Assembly: GCF_016924755.1 (NCBI RefSeq)
Contig: NZ_JAFFJX010000016.1
Span: 62,001-126,000, forward strand
DNA length: 64,000 bases
Direction: 5' to 3'
Source of the DNA: Longitalea arenae
GTDB taxonomy: Bacteria > Bacteroidota > Bacteroidia > Chitinophagales > Chitinophagaceae
The notes below the pieces were generated by a model. The model was not told where the DNA came from. It did not search any database and saw only the letters and a list, made by a program, of their open reading frames with translations. Position numbers and translations under genes: made by a program. Positions 35,632-43,757 of the stretch are shown here, in pieces. How positions within the stretch are numbered: the stretch's first letter is position 1; every line of letters begins with the position of its first letter.

Positions 35632-35649
35632 ATGGGGTATTGATGGGGC
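35632..35649. promoter_or_regulatory. PUL motif copy 4 (ATGGGGT-N4-ATGGGGC)
   Basis: ATGGGGT at 35632-35638, spacer attg, ATGGGGC at 35643-35649, period 11 bp. It ends 79 bp before the SusC ATG, just upstream of where the promoter should lie, as expected for an activator site. A near-match TACTTTAG to the -7 element follows around 35680. Confidence 0.6.
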
Positions 35650-35728
35650 CCCTTTTTAGGCCAGGGCCTATCAAGGGACTACTTTAGATTTTGATTTGTT
35701 TCATTATTAACTAACAACTGACTTGCGT

Positions 35729-38700
35729 ATGAAAATTCTGCGAATTGTCCTCGTAGTGCTGGTCTTTCAGGCCCTCTTCTTACCTGTACTGGCACAGGAT
35801 CTTGTAGTAAACGGTAAGGTAAATGCCAGATCCGGCGAGCCCCTGACGGGGGCAACGGTAGCAATAAAAGGAACCAGTGTTGCTACTACAACCGATGCCA
35901 GCGGCAATTTTTCCATCAATGTTCCTAACCGTAAAGTTCGCTTGGTGGTGTCCTATGTTGGAATGAACAGCCAGGAGCTATCCATTCCCGAAAGCGGCCC
36001 CCTGCTGGTACAAATGGAAGATGTAGCCAGCTTAGGCCTCGATGAGGTAGTGGTGATCGGGTACGGAACCCAGAGTAAAAAAGTAGTTACAGGCGCTATT
36101 TCAAGCGTAAAAGCAAGAGACCTGGAAAATGTACCCAGTAACAGGATCGAGCAGGCGCTGCAAGGGCGCGTTTCCGGTGTAACCATCGCCCAGAATAATG
36201 GTCAGCCCGGGTCTGCCTCTACCATCAGGGTACGCGGTGTTACCACATTCAGCGCCGGCGCCGGTAACGACGGCGGAAATAATCCGCTGTGGGTAGTTGA
36301 TGGAGTGGTCGTTGACCAGGGCGGTATCGGCTACCTGAACCAAAGCGATATTGAGTCCATTGAAGTATTGAAGGATGCGGCTTCTGCAGCTATTTATGGA
36401 ACCCGCGCAGCAACTGGTGTGATCCTCGTGACTACCAAAAAAGGCAAAAGTGGCAAGCTAACGGTGAATTACAACGGTTTTTACGGTGTGTCGAAAGCCA
36501 ATAAAAAGCTCGACCTGCTGAATGCCACCGAATATGCTACGATCATCAATGAAAGATCGGTGAACGGCGGCGGCGCCAAAATTTTCAATGATCCTGCTGC
36601 ACTGGGTAGTGGAACCGACTGGCAGGATGCGATCTTTAATGATAATGCTGCCCGTTTTTCACATGAAGTAAGCATGAGCGGCGGTAATGAACGGTCAACC
36701 TTTTATTTATCGTTCGGGTACCAGGACCAGGAAGGCATCATTGCCGGCCCGATCTCGAACTATACGCGGAAGAACGTACGGCTCAATTCAACGCATAAGA
36801 TCAGCAAGATCTTCACATTCGGCGAGAACCTGGCGTATTCACGGCAGAAATCAGTTGGCATTGGCAATACCAATAATGAATTTGGTGGCCCATTGGCTTC
36901 CGCCATCAACCTGGATCCGGTAACGCCATTGGTAATTACCGACCCGGCGATTGCGAACGCCAATCCCTACAGCAATAACCCGGTGATCAAAGATGCAAAT
37001 GGAAATCCCTATGCGATCTCCTCATATGTGGGTCAGGAAATTACCAATCCTGCCGCTTATATTCAAACCCGGCTGGGCCAATTCAACTGGTCTGATGATT
37101 TTGTAGGTAATGTTTATTTGGAAGCAGCGCTTGGTAAACATATAAAAGTAAGATCAACGCTGGGTGGTAAACTGGCTTATTGGGGCAATCAGGGTTTCAC
37201 CCCTTTCTACTACCTGAGCGCGAATGTGAAAACTTCACAGAACAACCTCAGAAAAGAAAATAACAACAGTTTTAACTGGAATATTGAGAACACAGTAACG
37301 TATACCAATAGTTTCGATAAACACAATGTAACCGTTTTATTGGGTCAGGGTGCTTATGTAGAGAATATTGGCGGCGCCTCCAGCGTCACCCTGTTCGGTT
37401 TGCCCATCAGCAGTTATAAAGATGCTTCTTTTAATTTCGACATTCCCCAGGCAAACAGGAACTCAACTTCTTCTGACCTTACTGAACATATATTGTCATC
37501 CCTGTTCACGCGCGTGAACTATAATTATAATGAAAAATACCTGTTCACCGGTATCCTCAGAAGAGATGGTTCGTCCAGGTTCTCTATGAAGAATAAATAT
37601 GGAATCTTCCCTTCTTTCTCTGTAGGTTGGAATGTTTCCAATGAAGCATTCTGGCCGGTGAACAATGTGTTTGACCGGTTAAAGATCAGGGGTGGTTATG
37701 GTGTGGTTGGTAACGATGCCATCAGGAACTTCGGTTACCTGGCGGTCATAAACGGCGGCTTTAATTATACCATCGGAACATCGGATAATATCACCACCGG
37801 TTATGCACCGCAGTCGCTCGACAATCCCGACCTGCGTTGGGAAGAAACCTCCCAAACCAATATTGGCTTTGAAGCCCAATTGCTGAAATCGCTCACCCTT
37901 AATGTTGACTATTTCATCAAGAAGACCACCGGTATCTTACGCCCTGTTACGATCCCTGGTTATGTAGGCGTATCTACTGCGCCTGTAGCCAATGTGGCAG
38001 ATATGGAAAACAGCGGGTTAGATCTTGAAGTAGGCTACCGCACCAATTTCGGCGAAGTGAACTTTGGCGCCAATGCCAACTTCTCATACCTGAAAAACAA
38101 AGTGACTTATGTAGCTGCTGATGCCGACTTTATTCCCGGTGAGGCCAGCTTTCAAACCATGGGTACCGTAACCCGTATTCAGAAAGGCCAGTCTTATAAC
38201 ACCTTCTTCGGTTTTCAAACGGATGGTATTTTCCAGAATCAGGCCGAGATCGATGCCTACAGAAACAAGAACGGTGAGTTAATTCAGCCCAATGCGAAAC
38301 CGGGCGATTTCAGATGGGTAGATGTAAATGGTGATGGCAAGTTCACCGGTGATGACCTCGATAAGACCTTCCTCGGCAGCAGCATTCCCAAATATACATT
38401 CGGCTTAACACTCAACGCCGGCTACAAGAACTTCGACATTATGGTGTTTATGCAGGGTGCTGCAGGCAGCAAAATATTCCAGGGGCTTCGCCGGCTCGAT
38501 ATCGGCAATGCCAATTATCAATCGAAAGTATTGGGCCGCTGGACAGGCGAAGGCACTTCCAATGAGTTTCCCAGGTTATCGAGCAATGATCCCAATGGTA
38601 ACTTTTCAAGAATGTCTGATTTCTATCTTGAAAAAGGCGATTATGCGCGCTTTAAACTGGTGCAGCTGGGCTATACCTTACCACAAACATTGCTGAGCAA

Positions 38701-38866
38701 AATAAAGATCAGCAGGCTGCGGGTATATGTAACCGCTGAGAACCTGTTCACCATAACAGGCTACACGGGTTATGATCCTGAAATTGGCGGCGTCGTTTTT
38801 GGCGTTGACAAAGGAGTTTACCCACAGGCCCGTTCCGTTATTGGCGGTGTTCAATTGACATTCTAA
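35729..38866 (+). CDS. SusC-like TonB-dependent glycan importer
   Basis: Outer-membrane TonB-linked transporter of 1045 residues from ATG 35729 (a TTG at 35723 is also in frame). It has a signal peptide (LVVLVFQALFLPVLAQ), an N-terminal carboxypeptidase-regulatory-like domain (ARSGEPLTGATVAIKGTSVAT), the TonB box/SusC signature DEVVVIGYGTQSKK, the plug (ALQGRVSGVTIAQNNGQPGS; IESIEVLKDAASAAIYGTRA) and the 22-strand barrel ending in PQARSVIGGVQLTF. It works with the SusD partner 24 bp downstream to capture and import oligosaccharides. Two copies of the 11-bp-period motif lie in its upstream region. Confidence 0.96.
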   Translation: MKILRIVLVVLVFQALFLPVLAQDLVVNGKVNARSGEPLTGATVAIKGTSVATTTDASGNFSINVPNRKVRLVVSYVGMNSQELSIPESGPLLVQMEDVASLGLDEVVVIGYGTQSKKVVTGAISSVKARDLENVPSNRIEQALQGRVSGVTIAQNNGQPGSASTIRVRGVTTFSAGAGNDGGNNPLWVVDGVVVDQGGIGYLNQSDIESIEVLKDAASAAIYGTRAATGVILVTTKKGKSGKLTVNYNGFYGVSKANKKLDLLNATEYATIINERSVNGGGAKIFNDPAALGSGTDWQDAIFNDNAARFSHEVSMSGGNERSTFYLSFGYQDQEGIIAGPISNYTRKNVRLNSTHKISKIFTFGENLAYSRQKSVGIGNTNNEFGGPLASAINLDPVTPLVITDPAIANANPYSNNPVIKDANGNPYAISSYVGQEITNPAAYIQTRLGQFNWSDDFVGNVYLEAALGKHIKVRSTLGGKLAYWGNQGFTPFYYLSANVKTSQNNLRKENNNSFNWNIENTVTYTNSFDKHNVTVLLGQGAYVENIGGASSVTLFGLPISSYKDASFNFDIPQANRNSTSSDLTEHILSSLFTRVNYNYNEKYLFTGILRRDGSSRFSMKNKYGIFPSFSVGWNVSNEAFWPVNNVFDRLKIRGGYGVVGNDAIRNFGYLAVINGGFNYTIGTSDNITTGYAPQSLDNPDLRWEETSQTNIGFEAQLLKSLTLNVDYFIKKTTGILRPVTIPGYVGVSTAPVANVADMENSGLDLEVGYRTNFGEVNFGANANFSYLKNKVTYVAADADFIPGEASFQTMGTVTRIQKGQSYNTFFGFQTDGIFQNQAEIDAYRNKNGELIQPNAKPGDFRWVDVNGDGKFTGDDLDKTFLGSSIPKYTFGLTLNAGYKNFDIMVFMQGAAGSKIFQGLRRLDIGNANYQSKVLGRWTGEGTSNEFPRLSSNDPNGNFSRMSDFYLEKGDYARFKLVQLGYTLPQTLLSKIKISRLRVYVTAENLFTITGYTGYDPEIGGVVFGVDKGVYPQARSVIGGVQLTF

Positions 38867-38890
38867 TCATTCACCCAATTATTTACAGTT

Positions 38891-40402
38891 ATGCGACTCA
38901 TAAAAATAAAATACTTACTGCTGGCAGTAATTGCTCTTAACACCCTGGCAGCTTGTAAAAAAAGCTTTGTTGATGTAACGCCGCAGGGACAATTCCTCTC
39001 AGATTTTTATTATAAAGACCAGGACCAGGCTTACTGGGCCCTGGTGGCTGTGTATGATGTATTGAGAAAAAATTCCGGTGGCTTCGACAATATGCTTGCC
39101 CTGATGAACTCAGGTTCCGATGATCACGTGGCCGGTGGCGGCGGCGCCACCGATGGCACGCAGTTACAGGCTTTCACCAATTATACAATGACCTCGAACC
39201 TGATGGCTGCCAGCTTCTGGAACGATCCTTACCAGGGAATCTTAAGAGCGAATACCCTCTTATTGAAATTGCCGAATGTACCCATGGATGATAAAGTGCG
39301 TGCACGATTTGCGGCAGAAGCAAAAGCATTACGCGCTTATTATTACTTTAATCTGTTGCGCATGTTCCGAAATATTCCGCTGATCCTGGAACCGGTAAGT
39401 ATTAACAACCTGTACGAGCCTTCACAGGCAAAACCCGAAGACGTATATGCGCAGATAGAAAAAGACCTTACCGAAGCCATTGCCGATCTGCCTGCTACGA
39501 TTACCGCCTCTACTGAAGCCGGCCGTTTTACCAAAGGGGCTGCAAAGGCGCTATTGGGAAAAGTATACCTGTATGAGAAAAAGAATGCGCTGGCTGCCCA
39601 GCAACTGGCTGAAGTGAATGGTACACCTGGCGCTGTGAGCCCATTCGGTTATAAATTGCTCGATAAATTCAGTGACCTGTGGAAGCCTTCGAACAAGTTT
39701 AACTCAGAATCAATATTAGAAGAAACGCACAGTGCCGGTGGCAACTCTGTCTGGGATTTTTGGGGCAGCGGCCGTGATGAAGGCAATACCGTGAATGTTC
39801 AGGTAGGTCCCAGAAGTTATGAAAGAAAAGATACATCAGCACCCGATCTGCCATCTGGCTGGAGCTTCCTGGTGTTTACCCAGAACTTTTATGATTTCAT
39901 AAAAGATGACCCGCGCAAGGAAGCTACTTTATTAGACCTGAACCCACTGCAGGCCGCTAACAAAGTAAAATACATTGCCGGTTATATGAATACCGGTTAT
40001 TTCCTGAACAAGTTCCTGCCCCGTAAAGAAGATGTATCCAAAGGCGGTGGCAATGCCGAATTGAATTACCGTCAGAATACCTACCTCATACGCCTGGCCG
40101 ATACCTATTTAATGGAAGCAGAAGCATTGAATGCTACCGGCCCCCGGGCGCAGGCCTTGCTCGATGCGGTTAGAGCCCGGGTTGGCTTGACTCCTGTGCC
40201 TGTTTCTATGGACGCCATTAAAAAAGAACGCCGGGCTGAACTCGCCGGCGAAGGCCATCGCTGGTTCGACCTGGTAAGATGGGGTGATGCACCGGCAGTA
40301 TTGGGAAGCAGGGGTTTTAAAGCCGGCACCCATGAAATATTTCCCATTCCTTTCCGGGAAACACAGGGCACGAAGATCAAACAGAACCCGAATTATAATT
40401 AG
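38891..40402 (+). CDS. SusD/RagB-like surface glycan-binding lipoprotein
   Basis: Lid protein of the SusC importer, 503 residues. The lipoprotein signal ends LNTLAAC (Cys22) followed by KKSFVDVTPQGQF, the usual SusD N-terminus. TPR-type helices (FAAEAKALRAYYYFNLLRMFRNIPLI; TKGAAKALLGKVYLYEKK) and the C-terminal RagB motif (RRAELAGEGHRWFDLVRWGDA; HEIFPIPFRETQG) are present. It is co-transcribed with SusC. The glycan cannot be inferred from this protein alone; the neighbouring GH5 and GH30 enzymes are the best guide. Confidence 0.95.
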   Translation: MRLIKIKYLLLAVIALNTLAACKKSFVDVTPQGQFLSDFYYKDQDQAYWALVAVYDVLRKNSGGFDNMLALMNSGSDDHVAGGGGATDGTQLQAFTNYTMTSNLMAASFWNDPYQGILRANTLLLKLPNVPMDDKVRARFAAEAKALRAYYYFNLLRMFRNIPLILEPVSINNLYEPSQAKPEDVYAQIEKDLTEAIADLPATITASTEAGRFTKGAAKALLGKVYLYEKKNALAAQQLAEVNGTPGAVSPFGYKLLDKFSDLWKPSNKFNSESILEETHSAGGNSVWDFWGSGRDEGNTVNVQVGPRSYERKDTSAPDLPSGWSFLVFTQNFYDFIKDDPRKEATLLDLNPLQAANKVKYIAGYMNTGYFLNKFLPRKEDVSKGGGNAELNYRQNTYLIRLADTYLMEAEALNATGPRAQALLDAVRARVGLTPVPVSMDAIKKERRAELAGEGHRWFDLVRWGDAPAVLGSRGFKAGTHEIFPIPFRETQGTKIKQNPNYN

Positions 40403-40416
40403 CTAACACTATGACC

Positions 40417-40555
40417 ATGACCTGTAAGGTTCGTCATCGAAAACCAAACAGTTGAGATGTAAATGCGAGCCTGACAGGTCTTTTCAAGCAGGACCTGTCA
40501 GGTGCACATAAACTTGAAAGAAATGCAGCACCTGCCTGTGCACCTTACAGGTCAT
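40417..40555. repeat. Nested inverted-repeat element between susD and the first GH30 gene
   Basis: Outer 14-bp arms ATGACCTGTAAGGT (40417-40430) and ACCTTACAGGTCAT (40542-40555) are perfect complements 111 bp apart. Inside, CCTGACAGGTC (40470-40480) and GACCTGTCAGG (40492-40502) form a perfect 11-bp hairpin, and GGTGCAC/GTGCACC (40501-40507, 40538-40544) adds a third pair. All arms share the core ACCTGT(C/A)AGGT. It resembles dispersed palindromic intergenic elements of this family and may fold in the mRNA between susD and GH30. Confidence 0.75.
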
Positions 40556-40571
40556 ACTTCAAACCTATCCG

Positions 40572-42032
40572 ATGAGATCATTAAAAGAACCACCATATTT
40601 TATGTTCAATTCTCTTGGCTTATTGTTGATCTGGATGATGTTGAACGGCAGCTGCACGAGAAATGAGGTAACCGAAAATCCGCCGCCTGCGCCGGAACCG
40701 CCTGCTTCTACCGATGTGCATTTTTATTTAACCCAGGGCGATCGCAACATTCTCTTCAATAAACAGAACATAAGCCTGTTATTTTCCAGTACGGGAACTG
40801 CAAGTAACACTATTGAGGTAGATACCGCGCAAACATTTCAAACGATTGACGGCTTTGGGTATACATTAACCGGCGGAAGCGCTTCCCTCTTGAATGCGCT
40901 GCCGGCGGCCACACTCGACGCTTTATTGAAAGAGCTTTTTCTGTGGGATAGTACGCATATCGGGGTAAGTTATTTACGCATCAGTATTGGCGCCTCCGAT
41001 CTAAGCGCTACTACCTTTACCTATGATGATATGCCGGCCGGTGAAACCGATCCGGCCCTCACCCACTTCAGCATAGAGAAAGAAAGGCCGGACCTGATAC
41101 CTGTATTGAAAAAGATCATTGCATTAAATCCCGCTATCAAAATATTAGGCTCGCCCTGGTCGGCGCCCGTATGGATGAAGACCAATGGCAGCTTTAAAGG
41201 CGGCAGCCTGAAGCCTGAGTACTACAGCGTCTATGCCAATTACTTTGTAAAATACATCCAGGCTATGAAAGCCGAGGGCATTACCATCGATGCCATTACA
41301 CCGCAGAACGAACCACTGCACGGCGGTAATAATCCCAGCATGGTCATGCAGGCTGCTGAGCAGGCAGCATTCATCAAGGACCATTTGGGGCCCGCATTCG
41401 CACAGGCAGGGGTCACTACCAAAATCATATTGTACGACCACAATGCCGACCGGCCCGATTATCCGCTGGCCATATTAAATGATGCCGAGGCTAAACCTTT
41501 TGTTGATGGATCGGCATTTCACCTGTACGGGGGCAATATTTCAGCGCTTACCGAAGTGCACAATGCACATCCTGATAAACACGTGTATTTTACGGAACAA
41601 TGGGTAGGAGGTCCGGGCAATTTTCCGGTGGATCTGCAGTGGCATGTTGAAAACCTGATCATTGGCGCTACCCGTAACTGGAGCCGCAATGTACTGGAGT
41701 GGAACCTGGCTGCCGATCCTGGCTATAAACCGCATACCCCAGGTGGTTGTACCAGCTGTTTGGGCGCGCTTACCATTGGTGCAACCATAACGAGAAATGT
41801 ATCCTACTATGTTATTGCGCATGCTTCCAAATTCGTTCGGCCTGGTTCGGTACGTATTGCCTCTAACCATGCCGGTGATATACTTACGGTAGCATTTAAA
41901 AATCCCGCAGGTAAAAAGGTATTGATCGCATTGAATAAAGGAACGGCTGCAAGCGCTTTTAATATAAAATTCAATGGAAAAATGGTAAGCACCAGCCTGA
42001 ATGCCGGGGCTGTTGGCACTTATGTATGGTAA
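40572..42032 (+). CDS. GH30 glycoside hydrolase lipoprotein (beta-1,6-glucanase / glucosylceramidase-like), first copy
   Basis: A 486-residue GH30 enzyme with a lipoprotein signal ending MMLNGSC (Cys28); a start at ATG 40602 is also possible. The TIM barrel carries the acid/base Glu247 in AITPQNEPLHGG and the nucleophile Glu342 in HVYFTEQWVG. The preceding QTIDGFGYTLTGGSASLLNAL and GSPWSAPVWMKTNGSFKGG are GH30 signatures, and a C-terminal beta-sandwich ends the protein. GH30 subfamily 3 contains beta-1,6-glucanases; subfamily placement here is inferred. It lies 169 bp after susD, separated by a repeat element, and 19 bp before the second GH30. Confidence 0.9.
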   Translation: MRSLKEPPYFMFNSLGLLLIWMMLNGSCTRNEVTENPPPAPEPPASTDVHFYLTQGDRNILFNKQNISLLFSSTGTASNTIEVDTAQTFQTIDGFGYTLTGGSASLLNALPAATLDALLKELFLWDSTHIGVSYLRISIGASDLSATTFTYDDMPAGETDPALTHFSIEKERPDLIPVLKKIIALNPAIKILGSPWSAPVWMKTNGSFKGGSLKPEYYSVYANYFVKYIQAMKAEGITIDAITPQNEPLHGGNNPSMVMQAAEQAAFIKDHLGPAFAQAGVTTKIILYDHNADRPDYPLAILNDAEAKPFVDGSAFHLYGGNISALTEVHNAHPDKHVYFTEQWVGGPGNFPVDLQWHVENLIIGATRNWSRNVLEWNLAADPGYKPHTPGGCTSCLGALTIGATITRNVSYYVIAHASKFVRPGSVRIASNHAGDILTVAFKNPAGKKVLIALNKGTAASAFNIKFNGKMVSTSLNAGAVGTYVW

Positions 42033-42051
42033 TTTGTAAAATGATATAAAG

Positions 42052-43506
42052 ATGAAATTTCCTGTCCCGTTTTTAATTTTCCTTACCCAGCTTGTTCAGG
42101 CGCAAAATGTGCAAAAGCCCAGGGCGGTAAATCCAATACAAACCTATAGAACAATTACCGTGTATACCACGGCGGAAAAAACGGATTACCGCTTGTCAAA
42201 GACCCAGACCCAGACCCTTTCTCCCTTTGGCCAGCCCCTCGAAACACAGCCCTGTGTGTTTATTGATGTCGCCAGAACATTTCAAACCATAACCGGCATA
42301 GGCGGCGCCATCACAGATGCCAGTGCAGAAACCTTTGCCAAATTACCTGCGGCCAGCCAGGAGGAGCTGATAAACGCCTATTATAGTGCAGAAAAAGGCA
42401 TCGGCTATTCCCTGATCCGCACGAATATGAATAGTTGTGATTTCTCCAGCGGCAGCTATACCTATGTTGATGAAAATGATACAGCCCTCAGAACATTCAA
42501 CATAGCGCATGATGAAAAATACCGCATCCCCATGATCAAAAGGGCACTCGCCACGGCGGGTAAACTCCCTTTATATATCAGTCCATGGAGCCCGCCGGCC
42601 TGGATGAAAGACAACAACAACATGCTGCAGGGCGGTAAGCTGAAAGAAGAATACAGGCAAAGCTGGGCGAATTATTTTGTGAAGTATATCAAGACCTATG
42701 AAAGCAAAGGCATACCGGTGTGGGGACTTACCGTGCAGAACGAACCCATGGCAAAACAGCGCTGGGAATCCTGCATTTTCACCGCGGAGGAAGAAAGGGA
42801 TTTTATAAAGAAATATTTAGGGCCCACCCTGCATAAAGAAGGCCTGGGCAATAAAAAGCTGATTGCCTGGGACCATAACCGCGACCTCTTATATCAACGC
42901 GCTACTACGATCTTGAATGATCCGCAAGCCGCTAAATATGTGTGGGGCATCGGTTATCATTGGTATGAGACCTGGACCGGCAGCGCCATGCAATTCGAGA
43001 ACCTGAAAAGGGTACACGAGACTTTCCCTGACAGAAATTTGATCTTTACGGAAGGCTGCGTTGAGAAGTTCGATATGAACCGCATCCATGATTGGGCTAT
43101 TGGCGAGCGGTACGGTTTCTCGATGGTAAATGATTTTAATAGTGGTACCGTGGCATGGACCGACTGGAATATTTTGCTGGATGAAAACGGCGGACCGAAC
43201 CACGTTGGTAACTTTTGTTTTGCCCCCGTGCATGCAGACACTAAAACCGGTAAACTGATCTATACCAATGCCTATTATTACCTGGGGCATTTCTCAAAAT
43301 TTGTAAAAGCAGGCGCCCGGCGGGTAGGTACTGCCAGCAGCCGCGATAAGCTGGCAAGCACCGCATTCATCAATCCCGATGGCAAAGTGGTAGTGATTGT
43401 TTTGAACACGTCGAACGACCAGTTGGCGTACAGGGTATGGCTGCAGGGCAATGCAGCAGAGATCACCAGTTTGCCGCATTCCATGGCTACATTGGTGTTA
43501 GAGTAA
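42052..43506 (+). CDS. GH30 glycoside hydrolase, second copy
   Basis: A 484-residue GH30 enzyme with a Sec signal (MKFPVPFLIFLTQLVQAQ), so probably periplasmic whereas the first copy is lipidated. Catalytic residues are Glu231 in GLTVQNEPMAKQRWES and Glu334 in LIFTEGCVEKF. Other signatures are FQTITGIGGAITDASAETF and YISPWSPPAWMKDNNNM. It differs enough from the first copy to have another specificity or cleavage mode, for example trimming imported oligosaccharides. It follows the first GH30 by 19 bp and is followed by a terminator. Confidence 0.92.
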   Translation: MKFPVPFLIFLTQLVQAQNVQKPRAVNPIQTYRTITVYTTAEKTDYRLSKTQTQTLSPFGQPLETQPCVFIDVARTFQTITGIGGAITDASAETFAKLPAASQEELINAYYSAEKGIGYSLIRTNMNSCDFSSGSYTYVDENDTALRTFNIAHDEKYRIPMIKRALATAGKLPLYISPWSPPAWMKDNNNMLQGGKLKEEYRQSWANYFVKYIKTYESKGIPVWGLTVQNEPMAKQRWESCIFTAEEERDFIKKYLGPTLHKEGLGNKKLIAWDHNRDLLYQRATTILNDPQAAKYVWGIGYHWYETWTGSAMQFENLKRVHETFPDRNLIFTEGCVEKFDMNRIHDWAIGERYGFSMVNDFNSGTVAWTDWNILLDENGGPNHVGNFCFAPVHADTKTGKLIYTNAYYYLGHFSKFVKAGARRVGTASSRDKLASTAFINPDGKVVVIVLNTSNDQLAYRVWLQGNAAEITSLPHSMATLVLE

Positions 43507-43532
43507 TCGGCAATATCATTGAGGCTAAAACA

Positions 43533-43570
43533 AGAGGTCGCCTGAGTAGGGCGGCCTCTGTTGTTTTGGA
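43533..43570 (+). terminator. Terminator after the second GH30 gene
   Basis: Arms AGAGGTCGCC and GGCGGCCTCT (one G-T wobble) with a 7-nt loop, followed by GTTGTTTTGG. It probably marks the end of the SusCD-GH30 transcript, leaving the GH78 gene as a separate unit after about 190 bp. Confidence 0.65.
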
Positions 43571-43757
43571 TGGGATCAACCGGGACACCGCAGGACAGTG
43601 AACCGTAGAAGCTTTGTATCTTGTTTTGCCCCCCTACGAAACATGACTCAAAAAAGAAATTCGCAATACCTTCACAGGATATAGTGGTCCCTGGCATGTA
43701 AGCCGTTTTAGAAGGATTGTACGTAAGGACGTTTTTAGAACACTAACGAAAGCACAT

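Noticed and set aside
40417-40555. A CRISPR array
   Set aside because: The repeats are inverted and nested with no regular direct-repeat and spacer pattern, and no cas genes are present.
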